NCBI RefSeq assembly: GCF_036231355.1
Contig: NZ_CP109496.1
Location: 3,906,001 to 3,970,000 of the forward strand
Length of the DNA stretch: 64,000 nt
DNA from: Streptomyces sp. NBC_01431
Lineage (GTDB): Bacteria; Actinomycetota; Actinomycetes; Streptomycetales; Streptomycetaceae
Reading direction: 5' to 3'
Shown here: piece by piece, positions 1 through 7,852 of the stretch
Position numbering within the stretch: position 1 is the stretch's first letter
Layout of the letters: every line of letters starts with the position of its first letter
The notes under the pieces: model-generated
Seen by the model: the letters and a program-made list of their open reading frames with translations, nothing else
Told to the model about the DNA's origin: nothing
Database searches by the model: none
Program-made: the position numbers and the translations under genes

Positions 1-1
1 C

Positions 2-2329
2 CCCTCCGACAAGCAGGCGCAGGCCGACCAGCAGCACGCCCGCTTCAAGGACGAGACCAGCGACTTCCTGGCCTTCCTCAACCTGTGGCGGTACGTCCGC
101 GAGCAGCAGAAGGAGCGCGGCTCGTCCTCGTTCCGCCGGATGTGCAAGCAGGAGTACCTGAACTTCCTGCGCATCCGCGAGTGGCAGGACATCTACTCGC
201 AGCTGCGTACGGTCGCCAAGACCATGGGCATCCACCTGAACGAGGAGGACGCGCCCGAGCAGTCGGTGCACACCTCGCTCCTCGCCGGACTCCTCTCGCA
301 CATCGGCTTGAAGGACACCGACAAGAACGAGTACCTGGGCGCCCGCAGCGCGAAGTTCGCGATCTTCCCCGGCTCGGCGCTCTTCAAGAAGCAGCCGAAG
401 CTCGTGATGTCGGCGGAGCTCGTGGAGACCTCGCGCCTGTGGGCCCGGGTCAACGCGAAGATCGAGCCCGAGTGGATCGAGCCGCTCGCCCAGCACCTGG
501 TCAAGCGCACCTACAGCGAGCCGCACTGGGAGAAGGACCAGGCCGCGGTGATGGCGTACGAGCGCGTGACGCTGTACGGCGTGCCGATCGTCGCGAACCG
601 CAAGGTGAACTACGGCCGCATCGACCCCGAGGCCTCGCGCGAGTTGTTCATCCGCAACGCCCTGGTCGAGGGCGACTGGCGCACGCACCACAAGTTCTTC
701 GCCGACAACCGCAAACTCCTCACCGAGGTGGAGGAGCTGGAGCACCGGGCGCGGCGCCGCGACATCCTCGTGGACGACGAGACGCTGTACGACTTCTACG
801 ACCGGCGGGTGCCCGAACACGTCGTGTCCGGCGCGCACTTCGACTCCTGGTGGAAGCACAAGAAGCACGACGAGCCCGAACTCCTCGATTTCGAGCGCGA
901 GATGCTCATCAACGAGAAGGCCGGGGCGGTCACCAAGGACGACTATCCGGACTCCTGGCGCCAGGGCCCGCTGAAGTTCCGGGTGACCTACCAGTTCGAG
1001 CCGGGCGCGGACGCGGACGGCGTGACCGTGCACATACCGCTCCAGGTCCTGAACCAGGTCACCGACGAGGGCTTCGACTGGCAGATTCCCGGCCTGCGCG
1101 AGGAGGTCGTCACGGAGCTGATCCGTTCCCTCCCCAAGCCGATCCGCCGCCATTACGTCCCGGCGCCGAACTACGCGTCGAAGTTCCTGGACCGGGCGGT
1201 GCCGTTGCAGGAGCCGCTGCCGGTCACCCTCGCCCGCGAGCTCCAGCGGATGGTGGGCGTCCCGGTCACGGCCGACGACTTCGACCTCACCCGGGTGCCG
1301 GACCACCTGAAGATCACCTTCCGGATCGTCGACGAACGGCGCCGCAAGCTCGCCGAGGACAAGGACCTGGAGGCGCTCAAGCTCCAGCTGCGCCCGAAGG
1401 CCCGTCAGGCCCTCTCGCAGGCCGCCAGGGCCACCGCGGGGCCCTCGGGCGAGTCCATCGAGCGCTCGGGCCTCACGGACTGGACGATCGGCACCCTGAC
1501 GAAGGTCTTCGAAACCCGCAGGGCGGGCCAGCCGGTGAAGGCCTTCCCGGCGCTGGTCGACGCGGGCGAGACGGTCTCCGTACGCCTCTTCGACACGGAG
1601 GCCGAGCAGCAGCAGGCGATGTGGCGCGGCACCCGGAGGCTGATCCTGCTGAACATCCCGGTGAACCCCGCCAAGTTCGCCTCGGACAAGCTCACCAACC
1701 AGCAGAAGCTGGCCCTGTCCCGCAATCCGCACGGTTCGATCCAGGCGCTCTTCGACGACTGCGCGACGGCGGCCGCGGACAAGCTGATCGCGGACCACGG
1801 GGGCCCGGCCTGGGACGAGGAATCGTTCCGCAAGCTGTACGACAAGGTCCGCGCGGACCTGGTGGACGCGACGGTGCGCACGGTCGGACAGGTCCAGCAG
1901 ATCCTGGCCGCCTGGCAGGCCTGTGAGCGCCGCCTGAAGGCCACGAACAGCCTGACCCTGGTCGGCAACGTGACGGACGTACGCAACCAGCTCGCGGCCC
2001 TCGTGCCGCCCGGCTTCGTGACGAAGACGGGGCTGCGCCGGCTACCCGACCTGATGCGCTACCTCGTCGCGGTGGACCGCCGGCTCCAGCAGATGCCGAC
2101 GGCCGTCCAGCGCGACACCACGCGCATGGAGAAGGTCCACGAGATGCAGGACGAGTACGCGTGGCTGCTCGAACAGCTGCCGCAGGGGCGTCCGGTGCCG
2201 CAGCAGGTCCTGGACATCCGCTGGATGATCGAGGAACTGCGGGTGAGCTACTTCGCGCACGCGCTCGGCACGGCGTTCCCGGTCTCCGACAAGCGCATCG
2301 TGAAGGCGATCGACGCGGCGGCGCCGTAG
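2..2329 (+). CDS. hrpA: ATP-dependent RNA helicase HrpA, C-terminal part (5' end outside window)
   Basis: The reading frame is open from the first bases of the window, so this is the 3' part of a longer gene; about 775 codons are visible. The product matches the C-terminal half of HrpA-type DEAH-box RNA helicases, which remodel RNA in the cytoplasm. The helicase motor motifs lie upstream of the window. What is seen is the oligonucleotide-binding region and the long DUF3418-type C-terminal domain, with phrases such as LSHIGLKDTDKNEYLGAR, ARRRDILVDDETLYDFYDRR and SFAHALGT-like sequence (SYFAHALGTAFPVSDKR) near the end. Full HrpA proteins are about 1,300 residues, which fits the missing part. 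The first ATG inside the window (140) is internal. It is followed by tRNA-Asp on the same strand. Confidence 0.9.
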   Translation, partial: PSDKQAQADQQHARFKDETSDFLAFLNLWRYVREQQKERGSSSFRRMCKQEYLNFLRIREWQDIYSQLRTVAKTMGIHLNEEDAPEQSVHTSLLAGLLSHIGLKDTDKNEYLGARSAKFAIFPGSALFKKQPKLVMSAELVETSRLWARVNAKIEPEWIEPLAQHLVKRTYSEPHWEKDQAAVMAYERVTLYGVPIVANRKVNYGRIDPEASRELFIRNALVEGDWRTHHKFFADNRKLLTEVEELEHRARRRDILVDDETLYDFYDRRVPEHVVSGAHFDSWWKHKKHDEPELLDFEREMLINEKAGAVTKDDYPDSWRQGPLKFRVTYQFEPGADADGVTVHIPLQVLNQVTDEGFDWQIPGLREEVVTELIRSLPKPIRRHYVPAPNYASKFLDRAVPLQEPLPVTLARELQRMVGVPVTADDFDLTRVPDHLKITFRIVDERRRKLAEDKDLEALKLQLRPKARQALSQAARATAGPSGESIERSGLTDWTIGTLTKVFETRRAGQPVKAFPALVDAGETVSVRLFDTEAEQQQAMWRGTRRLILLNIPVNPAKFASDKLTNQQKLALSRNPHGSIQALFDDCATAAADKLIADHGGPAWDEESFRKLYDKVRADLVDATVRTVGQVQQILAAWQACERRLKATNSLTLVGNVTDVRNQLAALVPPGFVTKTGLRRLPDLMRYLVAVDRRLQQMPTAVQRDTTRMEKVHEMQDEYAWLLEQLPQGRPVPQQVLDIRWMIEELRVSYFAHALGTAFPVSDKRIVKAIDAAAP

Positions 2330-2418
2330 CGCGGGCATCGCTCTGCGTGAGTTCGACCTGACCAGCTGACCTGCGGTACAGTCTGACTCGCAGCCAAGCA
2401 CAACGGGCTGCGAAACCA

Positions 2419-2493
2419 GGTCCTGTGGAGCAGTTTGGAGTGCTCGCCACCCTGTCAAGGTGGAGGCCGCGGGTTCAAATCCCGTCAGGACCG
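2419..2493 (+). tRNA. tRNA-Asp (GTC)
   Basis: The acceptor stem GGTCCTG (2419-2425) pairs with CAGGACC (2486-2492), and G2493 is the discriminator. The anticodon stem CCACC/GGTGG encloses loop CTGTCAA with anticodon GTC at 2454-2456. The T-loop has the standard TTCAAAT. No CCA is encoded. A strong terminator hairpin follows immediately. Confidence 0.95.
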
Positions 2494-2502
2494 CAGCAAA
2501 TC

Positions 2503-2533
2503 GGAGCCCGCATCCCCACCGGATGCGGGCTCC
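2503..2533 (+). terminator. Rho-independent-type terminator after tRNA-Asp
   Basis: A perfect 13-bp inverted repeat (arms 2503-2515 and 2521-2533, GGAGCCCGCATCC) with a 5-nt loop is followed by GGTGTTT. It begins 10 nt after the tRNA 3' end. Confidence 0.85.
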
Positions 2534-2594
2534 GGTGTTTCCCGGGCACACCCCCGAAGGCCGCGTCCCACGGCACTGCCGCGCAGCGACACGG

Positions 2595-2658
2595 CAAATC
2601 CCGTCAAGAACGCGGCAGTTGAAGCCCCGCATCCGTTTTCGGACGCGGGGCTTCGGTG
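2595..2658 (+). repeat. Imperfect copy of tRNA-Asp 3' end plus terminator
   Basis: CAAATCCCGTCA at 2595-2606 repeats the T-loop/acceptor end of tRNA-Asp (2477-2488). The following bases (AGAACGCGGCAG) are close to the real 3' end (GGACCGCAGCA). A second terminator-like hairpin follows at the same distance (arms 2621-2634 and 2641-2654, one mismatch, then GGTGTTTT). The unit thus looks like a diverged duplication of the tRNA tail and its terminator, about 118 bp downstream. It could be an old attachment-site remnant or a local duplication. Confidence 0.6.
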
Positions 2659-2737
2659 TTTTCGGCTTCCGTCTTGACTGGGGCACCTGCCGCCGGTACC
2701 CCTGCAAGGAGGGGAAGCGGGCCCCGGGAGGTGTCGC

Positions 2738-2911
2738 ATGGCGCAGTCGTCGAGGCACGAGACGCGGGCGCTGCTGCGCGCCCACCTGGCGGCCGCTTCG
2801 GGCTACCGCCACCTCACCCGCCACTGCGCCGTCTGCCACCGGCTCCTGCGGCTCGCCATGGAGCCCGCCGAGGCCGCGCGCCCCGAGGACGAAAGACCCT
2901 CCAACCGGTGA
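2738..2911 (+). CDS. Small conserved Streptomyces protein (57 aa, CxxC)
   Basis: This is a 57-codon gene starting at ATG 2738 with a good ribosome site, GGGAGGTG (2727-2734), just upstream. The product begins MAQSSRHETRALLRAHLAAA and contains HCAVCHRLLRLAME, so it has one CxxC pair flanked by histidines that could bind a metal. I recall near-identical small proteins in many streptomycetes (I believe family DUF6274), but the function is unknown. It stands alone between tRNA-Asp and the convergent bldC. The codon pattern is GC-rich in third positions like its neighbours, which supports a real gene. Confidence 0.7.
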   Translation: MAQSSRHETRALLRAHLAAASGYRHLTRHCAVCHRLLRLAMEPAEAARPEDERPSNR

Positions 2912-3299
2912 CCATTGGCGGCCCGGCGACCATTCCGGCGGTGGGAGGCTCGTACGAGGACGGGCTTGACGGTGTGACGGGAGTCACGGAATGAGTTTCC
3001 GGAACGGGTGAACTTACACACCCCCTACAACGCTCCCATTTAATATATGCAATTGCACTCCCCCGAACGGCCGTCGGCCAGAGCGTGCGGAATTACCCCT
3101 TCCGCAGTAGTCGGAACAGGGGTGGGGAGCCTCCCGGACGTGCCGGACAAGCCCGGACATAAAAAGATCGCGCTGGACCCGGCGGAGTCCAGCGCGATCG
3201 ACGACGCGACCCGTTGGGGCGGGCATGCGTCATGTGGAGCTATAGGCGGGCCTGGCCGGGGTGGGGGCCCCAGTACGCCCGGATTTATTGGGGTGTTGT
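2912..3299. other. Intergenic region holding the bldC terminator
   Basis: This 388-bp gap lies between convergent genes. It has an unusually AT-rich patch (TTTAATATATGCAATTGC near 3040-3057) and the bldC terminator (3161-3199, listed separately). I see no credible gene. Confidence 0.6.
3161..3199 (-). terminator. bldC terminator
   Basis: Read on the minus strand, a perfect 13-bp inverted repeat (3187-3199 with 3166-3178, arm GATCGCGCTGGAC on the plus strand) and an 8-nt loop are followed by a run of five U (AAAAA at 3161-3165 on plus). It lies 100 bp past the bldC stop codon. Confidence 0.85.
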
Positions 3300-3506
3300 T
3301 CAGGCCTCGCTACGCTGCTGCGGAATACCCGCCAGCAGTGCGCGGACCTCTGCCTCGCGGTACCGGCGATGCCCACCCAGCGTGCGGATGGACGTGAGCT
3401 TGCCAGCCTTGGCCCAGCGGGTCACCGTCTTCGGGTCCACGCGGAACATCGTGGCGACCTCAGCCGGGGTCAGCAGCGGCTCGGCATCAGGGGTGCGAGC
3501 GGTCAT
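3300..3506 (-). CDS. bldC: Developmental regulator BldC (MerR-like DNA-binding protein)
   Basis: The protein has 68 residues, the usual BldC size. It is a stand-alone MerR-type winged helix-turn-helix without an effector domain: LTPAEVATMFRVDPKTVTRW, then the wing with TLGGHRRYREAEVRALL. In Streptomyces BldC binds direct repeats cooperatively and delays the entry into sporulation, holding cells in vegetative growth. ATG 3506 is preceded by GAGGAGGCC (3511-3519), a strong ribosome site. A hairpin lies just upstream in the leader (3523-3544). The gene is monocistronic, with its own terminator. Confidence 0.97.
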   Translation of the reverse strand: MTARTPDAEPLLTPAEVATMFRVDPKTVTRWAKAGKLTSIRTLGGHRRYREAEVRALLAGIPQQRSEA

Positions 3507-3993
3507 GAGCGGCCTCCTCGGGAGAACCGAACCTTCTCGGTTCTTTCCTCTAAATTCTGCACCTTGACCCGCGTTGCCCGAAATGGCGGACGCGAGCCGA
3601 GTCGGTTATAGGACGAACGGCTTGTCCTCGGCACTACAACTACACCATCCGTCCAGCCACGTCGGCCAAACCGATGGAATTGCCCTCCCAGGTGTTCATC
3701 AGCGACGGAAGCCGATGGACCATGCCATAGCGGACAGTCACGCCACAGTGACGATCAGTCACAGAGCGATCAGGAGTCGTCAGACCCCCCATAGCAAGCA
3801 ATACCGAGCATTCCACCCTCAGTTGGGCGGAAAGGGATCCTCCCCGGACCCCTTGTCCTATTTTGGCACGAGGGTGGGGTCTGGGCGCAAGGGTGAGATA
3901 AGTGCGTTCCGTCACGCTTGAGGGAAAGGCCCGTATCAGGACCTACGTCCTAAGGCAAGCGTTCGAAGGCCCCTCAGAAAACGGCCCGGCGGC
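3507..3993. other. bldC upstream region
   Basis: This 487-bp gap lies between bldC and the upstream minus-strand gene. Its GC content is visibly lower than its surroundings. It presumably holds the bldC promoter. A 91-codon minus frame (3640-3915) has no family resemblance and no ribosome site, and was not accepted as a gene. Confidence 0.5.
3523..3544 (-). promoter_or_regulatory. Hairpin in the bldC leader
   Basis: AGAACCGA (3523-3530) and TCGGTTCT (3537-3544) form an 8-bp inverted repeat with a 6-nt loop, 3 nt upstream of the GGAGG ribosome site of bldC. It could be an operator or an RNA hairpin affecting translation; the sequence alone does not decide. Confidence 0.4.
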
Positions 3994-4845
3994 TCAGTTG
4001 GCCATCCGGCGCTCCTTGACGGCCCGCCAGCGCTCCGCGAATCGGCCGTACGCCTCCTCCGCGCCCGCCTCGTCGCCGGCCCGCAGCGCGGCGACCCCCT
4101 CCGCGACATCCGCCGCTGAGCGGTCCGCCTCCAGAGCGGGCCAAGGAAGGGCATGAACGAGCCCCCCGTAGTCCAGCTCGACCATCGAGCGCGGATGGAA
4201 CTCCTCCAGCCACCGCCCGACATCCACCAGGCCCTCGGTCAGCGGCCCCTCGTCGATGTGGTCCCGCACCGCCTTGAGCGCCCTGGCCAGGCGCCGGCGG
4301 GCCTGGACCATCGGGGTGCGGTAGCGCAGCACGGGCGCCGCCGCGCCCTTACCTCGGACATACTCGCGCTCTTCGTCCGAAAAGACCGTGAACCAGCTCA
4401 CAGGAACGTGCCAAACACTGGTCAAGATCCAGGGCCGGGCGTCCGGGTTCTTCTCCCGCCAGCGCTCGTAGTCCGCCGCGGCCTGCCGGCGCACCACCTC
4501 GGGCAGCACGGCGTCGAGCACCGGCGCCGGGAACTGGCCCTCCAGCCCCTCCAGCGCCTGCCAGCCGCGCAGCCGGGTCCGCCACGGACAGACGCACACC
4601 ACCCCGTCGACCTCCGCCACGAACGCGTCCGCGCTCTCGTGCACCGGCACCGGGACGGGCGGGGTGGCCACCAAGTCGGCCAACGCGCGCCGGAGTTCGT
4701 CCTGGGCCGTAGGAGTGCGCCCGCGCTCGGCATAGCGCAGCCAGTGGCCGCGCTCCGGTTCGGGAAAGGCGGCCAGCGGCTCGTACACCCGCAGGTAGGA
4801 CGCGTACGGAACGATCACCGAGGACACCAGCGCCATGCTCCGCAT
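3994..4845 (-). CDS. Conserved hypothetical protein next to vdh/bldC
   Basis: The product has about 283 residues, MRSMALVSSVIVPYASYLRV at the start. I recognise it only as a conserved protein that sits between vdh and bldC in streptomycetes; no enzyme motif is visible. It is soluble, rich in Arg, Glu and Trp, and has no signal peptide or membrane segment. Two in-frame ATG codons (4845 and 4836) compete as start; neither has a clear ribosome site. It is divergent from vdh, with a 156-bp shared promoter region. Function not assigned. Confidence 0.75.
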   Translation of the reverse strand: MRSMALVSSVIVPYASYLRVYEPLAAFPEPERGHWLRYAERGRTPTAQDELRRALADLVATPPVPVPVHESADAFVAEVDGVVCVCPWRTRLRGWQALEGLEGQFPAPVLDAVLPEVVRRQAAADYERWREKNPDARPWILTSVWHVPVSWFTVFSDEEREYVRGKGAAAPVLRYRTPMVQARRRLARALKAVRDHIDEGPLTEGLVDVGRWLEEFHPRSMVELDYGGLVHALPWPALEADRSAADVAEGVAALRAGDEAGAEEAYGRFAERWRAVKERRMAN

Positions 4846-5001
4846 CGTCCCACGGGAGTGCGCCCCTGCGCGCCCACGGGGGTGATCCTCAGCACTGAGC
4901 CCGATCTACGGGCGCGTAGGACTTAACCTGCTCCTCAACCAGGCCCGCCACCACCCATCGGCGGGCCGTCAACCGCCGCTTCGTACTTGGGAGTCACCAC
5001 C

Positions 5002-6099
5002 GTGACCGATGTGACCGGCGCCGATGACGTACTGCACACTCTGTTCCGCGCCGACCAGGGCGGCCACGAACAGGTCGTGCTGTGCCAGGAACGAGCCAGT
5101 GGGCTCAAGGCAGTCATCGCGATCCACTCCACCGCCCTGGGCCCGGCCCTGGGCGGGACGCGCTTCTACCCGTACGCGACCGAGGCGGAGGCCATCGCCG
5201 ACGCCCTCAACCTGTCGCGCGGCATGTCGTACAAGAACGCCATGGCCGGGCTCGACCACGGCGGCGGCAAGGCCGTGATCATCGGCGACCCGGACGCGAT
5301 CGAGGCCCCGCAAAGGACAGAACTGCTGCTGGCCTACGGCCGGTTCGTGGCGTCCCTCGGCGGGCGTTACGTGACGGCCTGCGACGTGGGCACCTATGTG
5401 GCCGACATGGACGTCGTGGCCCGTACCTGCGAGTGGACCACCGGCCGCTCCCCCGAGAACGGTGGCGCGGGCGACTCGTCGGTACTGACCGCCTTCGGCG
5501 TCTTCCAGGGCATGCGGGCCTCGGCCCAGCACGTGTGGGGCGACCCGACGCTGCGCGGCCGCAAGGTGGCCGTGGCGGGCGTCGGCAAGGTCGGCCGCCA
5601 CCTCGTCGATCACCTGCTTTCGGACGGCGCCGAGGTCGTGATCACGGACGTGCGCGAGGAATCGGTACGCGCCATCGCCGCCCGGCACCCCGAGGTCGCC
5701 GTCGCCCCCTCCACGGACGCGCTGATCCGCACCGAGGGGCTCGACATCTACGCTCCGTGCGCGCTCGGCGGCGCCCTGAACGACGAGAGCGTGCCGGTGC
5801 TCACCGCCAAGGTGGTGTGCGGCGCGGCCAACAACCAGCTCGCGCACCCCGGCGTCGAGAAGGACCTCGCGGACCGCGCGATCCTGTACGCACCCGACTA
5901 CGTGGTGAACGCGGGCGGTGTGATCCAGGTCGCCGACGAGCTCCACGGCTTCGACTTCGACCGCTGCAAGGCGAAGGCCGCGAAGATCTTCGACACCACG
6001 CTCGCCATATTCGCTCGTGCGAAGGAAGACGGCATTCCGCCGGCCGCCGCGGCCGACCGGATCGCCGAACAGCGGATGGCGGAGGCACGTCAACACTGA
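5002..6099 (+). CDS. vdh: Valine (branched-chain amino acid) dehydrogenase
   Basis: NAD-dependent oxidative deamination of valine, leucine and isoleucine to the 2-oxo acids, the first step in feeding branched-chain carbon into polyketide building blocks. The 365-residue protein belongs to the Glu/Leu/Phe/Val dehydrogenase family: the substrate motif GGTRFYPY, the catalytic-lysine region MAGLDHGGGKAVI, and a Rossmann nucleotide site VAVAGVGKVGRH near residue 190. I chose GTG 5002 (MTDVTGADD) because GGGAG (4989-4993) is correctly spaced upstream; a TTG at 4987 is in frame but has no such site. A terminator hairpin follows (6112-6155). Confidence 0.95.
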   Translation: MTDVTGADDVLHTLFRADQGGHEQVVLCQERASGLKAVIAIHSTALGPALGGTRFYPYATEAEAIADALNLSRGMSYKNAMAGLDHGGGKAVIIGDPDAIEAPQRTELLLAYGRFVASLGGRYVTACDVGTYVADMDVVARTCEWTTGRSPENGGAGDSSVLTAFGVFQGMRASAQHVWGDPTLRGRKVAVAGVGKVGRHLVDHLLSDGAEVVITDVREESVRAIAARHPEVAVAPSTDALIRTEGLDIYAPCALGGALNDESVPVLTAKVVCGAANNQLAHPGVEKDLADRAILYAPDYVVNAGGVIQVADELHGFDFDRCKAKAAKIFDTTLAIFARAKEDGIPPAAAADRIAEQRMAEARQH

Positions 6100-6111
6100 G
6101 CCTCTCCGGGG

Positions 6112-6155
6112 CCCGCCGACCGGGCTGAGAGACATGACTCACGCCGGTCGGCGGG
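6112..6155 (+). terminator. vdh terminator
   Basis: A 12-bp inverted repeat (CCCGCCGACCGG at 6112-6123 with CCGGTCGGCGGG at 6144-6155) and a 20-nt loop, 12 nt after the vdh stop. Confidence 0.7.
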
Positions 6156-6290
6156 TCGGGCGCCAATAAGAGGTTAAAATCGCGGTTGACCAGCGAGGAC
6201 AGGGCGCTTTGTTGGTTCTGCCAAGTGGCGCGTAATGCGGGCGGCGTACCGTATGGCCGCGGAAGCAGGTACCGTTGAAGCCCTACGGAC

Positions 6291-6314
6291 ACGGACTCTC
6301 CATGGAGAGTCCGT
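6291..6314. promoter_or_regulatory. Perfect 24-bp palindrome upstream of the DUF3073 gene
   Basis: ACGGACTCTCCA (6291-6302) is followed directly by its exact reverse complement (6303-6314). It lies 66 bp upstream of the DUF3073 start codon and well past the vdh terminator. A palindrome without spacer fits a dimeric operator better than an RNA hairpin. Confidence 0.6.
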
Positions 6315-6379
6315 TCCGGATCATGAACGCGTGTCAAGACTCTGGGGCCGTCGAGCCCCGTCACCGAGGGGGTCGAGCC

Positions 6380-6640
6380 ATGGGGCGCGGCCGGGCAAAG
6401 GCCAAGCAGACGAAGGTCGCCCGCCAGCTGAAGTACAGCAGCGGCGGGACTGACCTGTCGCGTCTGGCCAACGAGCTGGGCGCATCTACTCCGAACCCGA
6501 CAGTGAGCCAACCGCCGAACGCGGAGCCACTGGAGGACGAGGAGGATGACCCGTACGCCCGCTATGCGGAGCTGTACGGGAACGACGACGAGGACGAGGA
6601 CGAAGAGTCCGGTCCGTCGTCGCAGCGCCGCGGCGCTTGA
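6380..6640 (+). CDS. DUF3073 family protein
   Basis: The 86-residue protein starts MGRGRAKAKQTKVARQLKYS, the hallmark of DUF3073, a small actinobacterial family of unknown function. The N-terminal third is strongly basic; the C-terminal half is strongly acidic (EDEEDDPYARYAELYGNDDE). It therefore looks like a bipartite charged protein that could touch nucleic acid or ribosomes, but this is inference only. ATG 6380 has GAGGGGG (6366-6372) upstream. It sits between vdh and the convergent purM, as in other streptomycetes. A long leader carries a 24-bp palindrome. Confidence 0.85.
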   Translation: MGRGRAKAKQTKVARQLKYSSGGTDLSRLANELGASTPNPTVSQPPNAEPLEDEEDDPYARYAELYGNDDEDEDEESGPSSQRRGA

Positions 6641-6695
6641 CTACGCTGATCCCGCTTCCGCAGCAGCCTTCGTTCCTGCTGCTCTGAGCACACCG

Positions 6696-6727
6696 ACCCG
6701 GTCCGGGGCCTTCGCCCCAGACCGGGT
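6696..6727. terminator. Bidirectional terminator between DUF3073 gene and purM
   Basis: ACCCGGTC (6696-6703) pairs with GACCGGGT (6720-6727), and the inner GGGGC/GCCCC pairs around CTTC. It lies between two convergent genes, so it probably serves both. Confidence 0.75.
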
Positions 6728-6747
6728 TTCGTGCTGCCTGTAGCGGC

Positions 6748-7818
6748 TTACTTGGCGTAGTCGCCCGTCAGCTCGGCGCCGTCGCGGTGCTCGCCCCGGG
6801 TGCGGATCTCACCGGCGACCCAGGCGTCCACGCCCCGGTCCGCGAGGGTCTGGAGCGCGACGTCGACCGAGGCTCCGGGGACGATCGCCATCATGCCGAC
6901 GCCCATGTTGAGCGTCTTCTCCAGTTCGAGCCGCTCGACGTTGCCCGCCGTGCCCACGAGGTCGAAGACCGCGCCCGGCGTCCACGTCGAGCGGTCGACG
7001 GTGGCGTGCAGGTGGTCCGGGATGACCCGGGCCAGGTTGTTTGCAAGGCCGCCGCCGGTGATGTGGCTGAAACCGTGCACCTCGGTGGTGCGGGTCAGGG
7101 CCAGGCAGTCCAGCGAGTAGATCTTGGTGGGCTCCAGGAGCTCCTCGCCGAGGGTCCGGCCGAACTCCTCGACGTGCTGGTCCAGGGTCATCCCGGCCCG
7201 GTCGAACACCACATGCCGTACGAGTGAGTACCCGTTCGAGTGAAGCCCGGAGGACGCCATCGCGATGACCGCGTCGCCCTCGCGGATGCGGTCCGCACCG
7301 AGCAGCTGGTCGTACTCGACGACCCCCGTACCGGCGCCGGCGACATCGAAGTCGTCGGGGCCGAGCAGGCCCGGGTGCTCCGCGGTCTCGCCGCCGACCA
7401 GCGCGCAGCCCGCGAGCACACAGCCTTCGGCGATGCCCTTCACGATGGCCGCGACGCGCTCGGGGTGGACCTTGCCCACGCAGATGTAGTCGGTCATGAA
7501 CAGCGGCTCGGCGCCGCACACGACCAGGTCGTCCACGACCATGCCGACGAGGTCGTGGCCGATGGTGTCGTACACGCCCATCTTGCGGGCGAGGTCGACC
7601 TTCGTGCCGACGCCGTCGGTGGCGGAGGCGAGCAGCGGGCGCTCGTAGCGCTTGAGGGCCGAGGCGTCGAAGAGTCCGGCGAATCCGCCGAGGCCGCCCA
7701 TGACCTCGGGCCGCTTCGTCTTCTTCACCCACTCCTTCATCAACTCGACGGCGCGGTCGCCCGCTTCGATGTCGACGCCCGCGGCTGCGTAGCTGGCACC
7801 AGTGGTCTCGGATGACAT
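6748..7818 (-). CDS. purM: Phosphoribosylformylglycinamidine cyclo-ligase (AIR synthetase)
   Basis: Step 5 of purine synthesis: ATP-driven ring closure of FGAM to aminoimidazole ribonucleotide. The protein has 356 residues, normal for PurM, with the family motifs YAAAGVDIEAGDRAVELMK at the N-terminus, GVGTKVDLA, DDLVVCGAEPLFMTDYI and LVGGETAEHPG. ATG 7818 gives the usual MSSETTGASYAAAGVD start. It lies 34 nt downstream of purF on the same strand and is probably co-transcribed with it. It ends against the convergent DUF3073 gene. Confidence 0.97.
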   Translation of the reverse strand: MSSETTGASYAAAGVDIEAGDRAVELMKEWVKKTKRPEVMGGLGGFAGLFDASALKRYERPLLASATDGVGTKVDLARKMGVYDTIGHDLVGMVVDDLVVCGAEPLFMTDYICVGKVHPERVAAIVKGIAEGCVLAGCALVGGETAEHPGLLGPDDFDVAGAGTGVVEYDQLLGADRIREGDAVIAMASSGLHSNGYSLVRHVVFDRAGMTLDQHVEEFGRTLGEELLEPTKIYSLDCLALTRTTEVHGFSHITGGGLANNLARVIPDHLHATVDRSTWTPGAVFDLVGTAGNVERLELEKTLNMGVGMMAIVPGASVDVALQTLADRGVDAWVAGEIRTRGEHRDGAELTGDYAK

Positions 7819-7852
7819 GGCTCAGAGAACTTTCGTGTCGTACTGCAGGGTT

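Noticed and set aside
3046..3062. ATTGCACTC near 3053 and again near 52573 as extra MarR sites
   Set aside because: Only half of the palindrome is present at both places and the distance to the module is large; likely chance.
3640..3915. 91-codon minus-strand reading frame upstream of bldC
   Set aside because: No ribosome site, no recognised similarity, AT-richer region, and it covers the expected bldC promoter.
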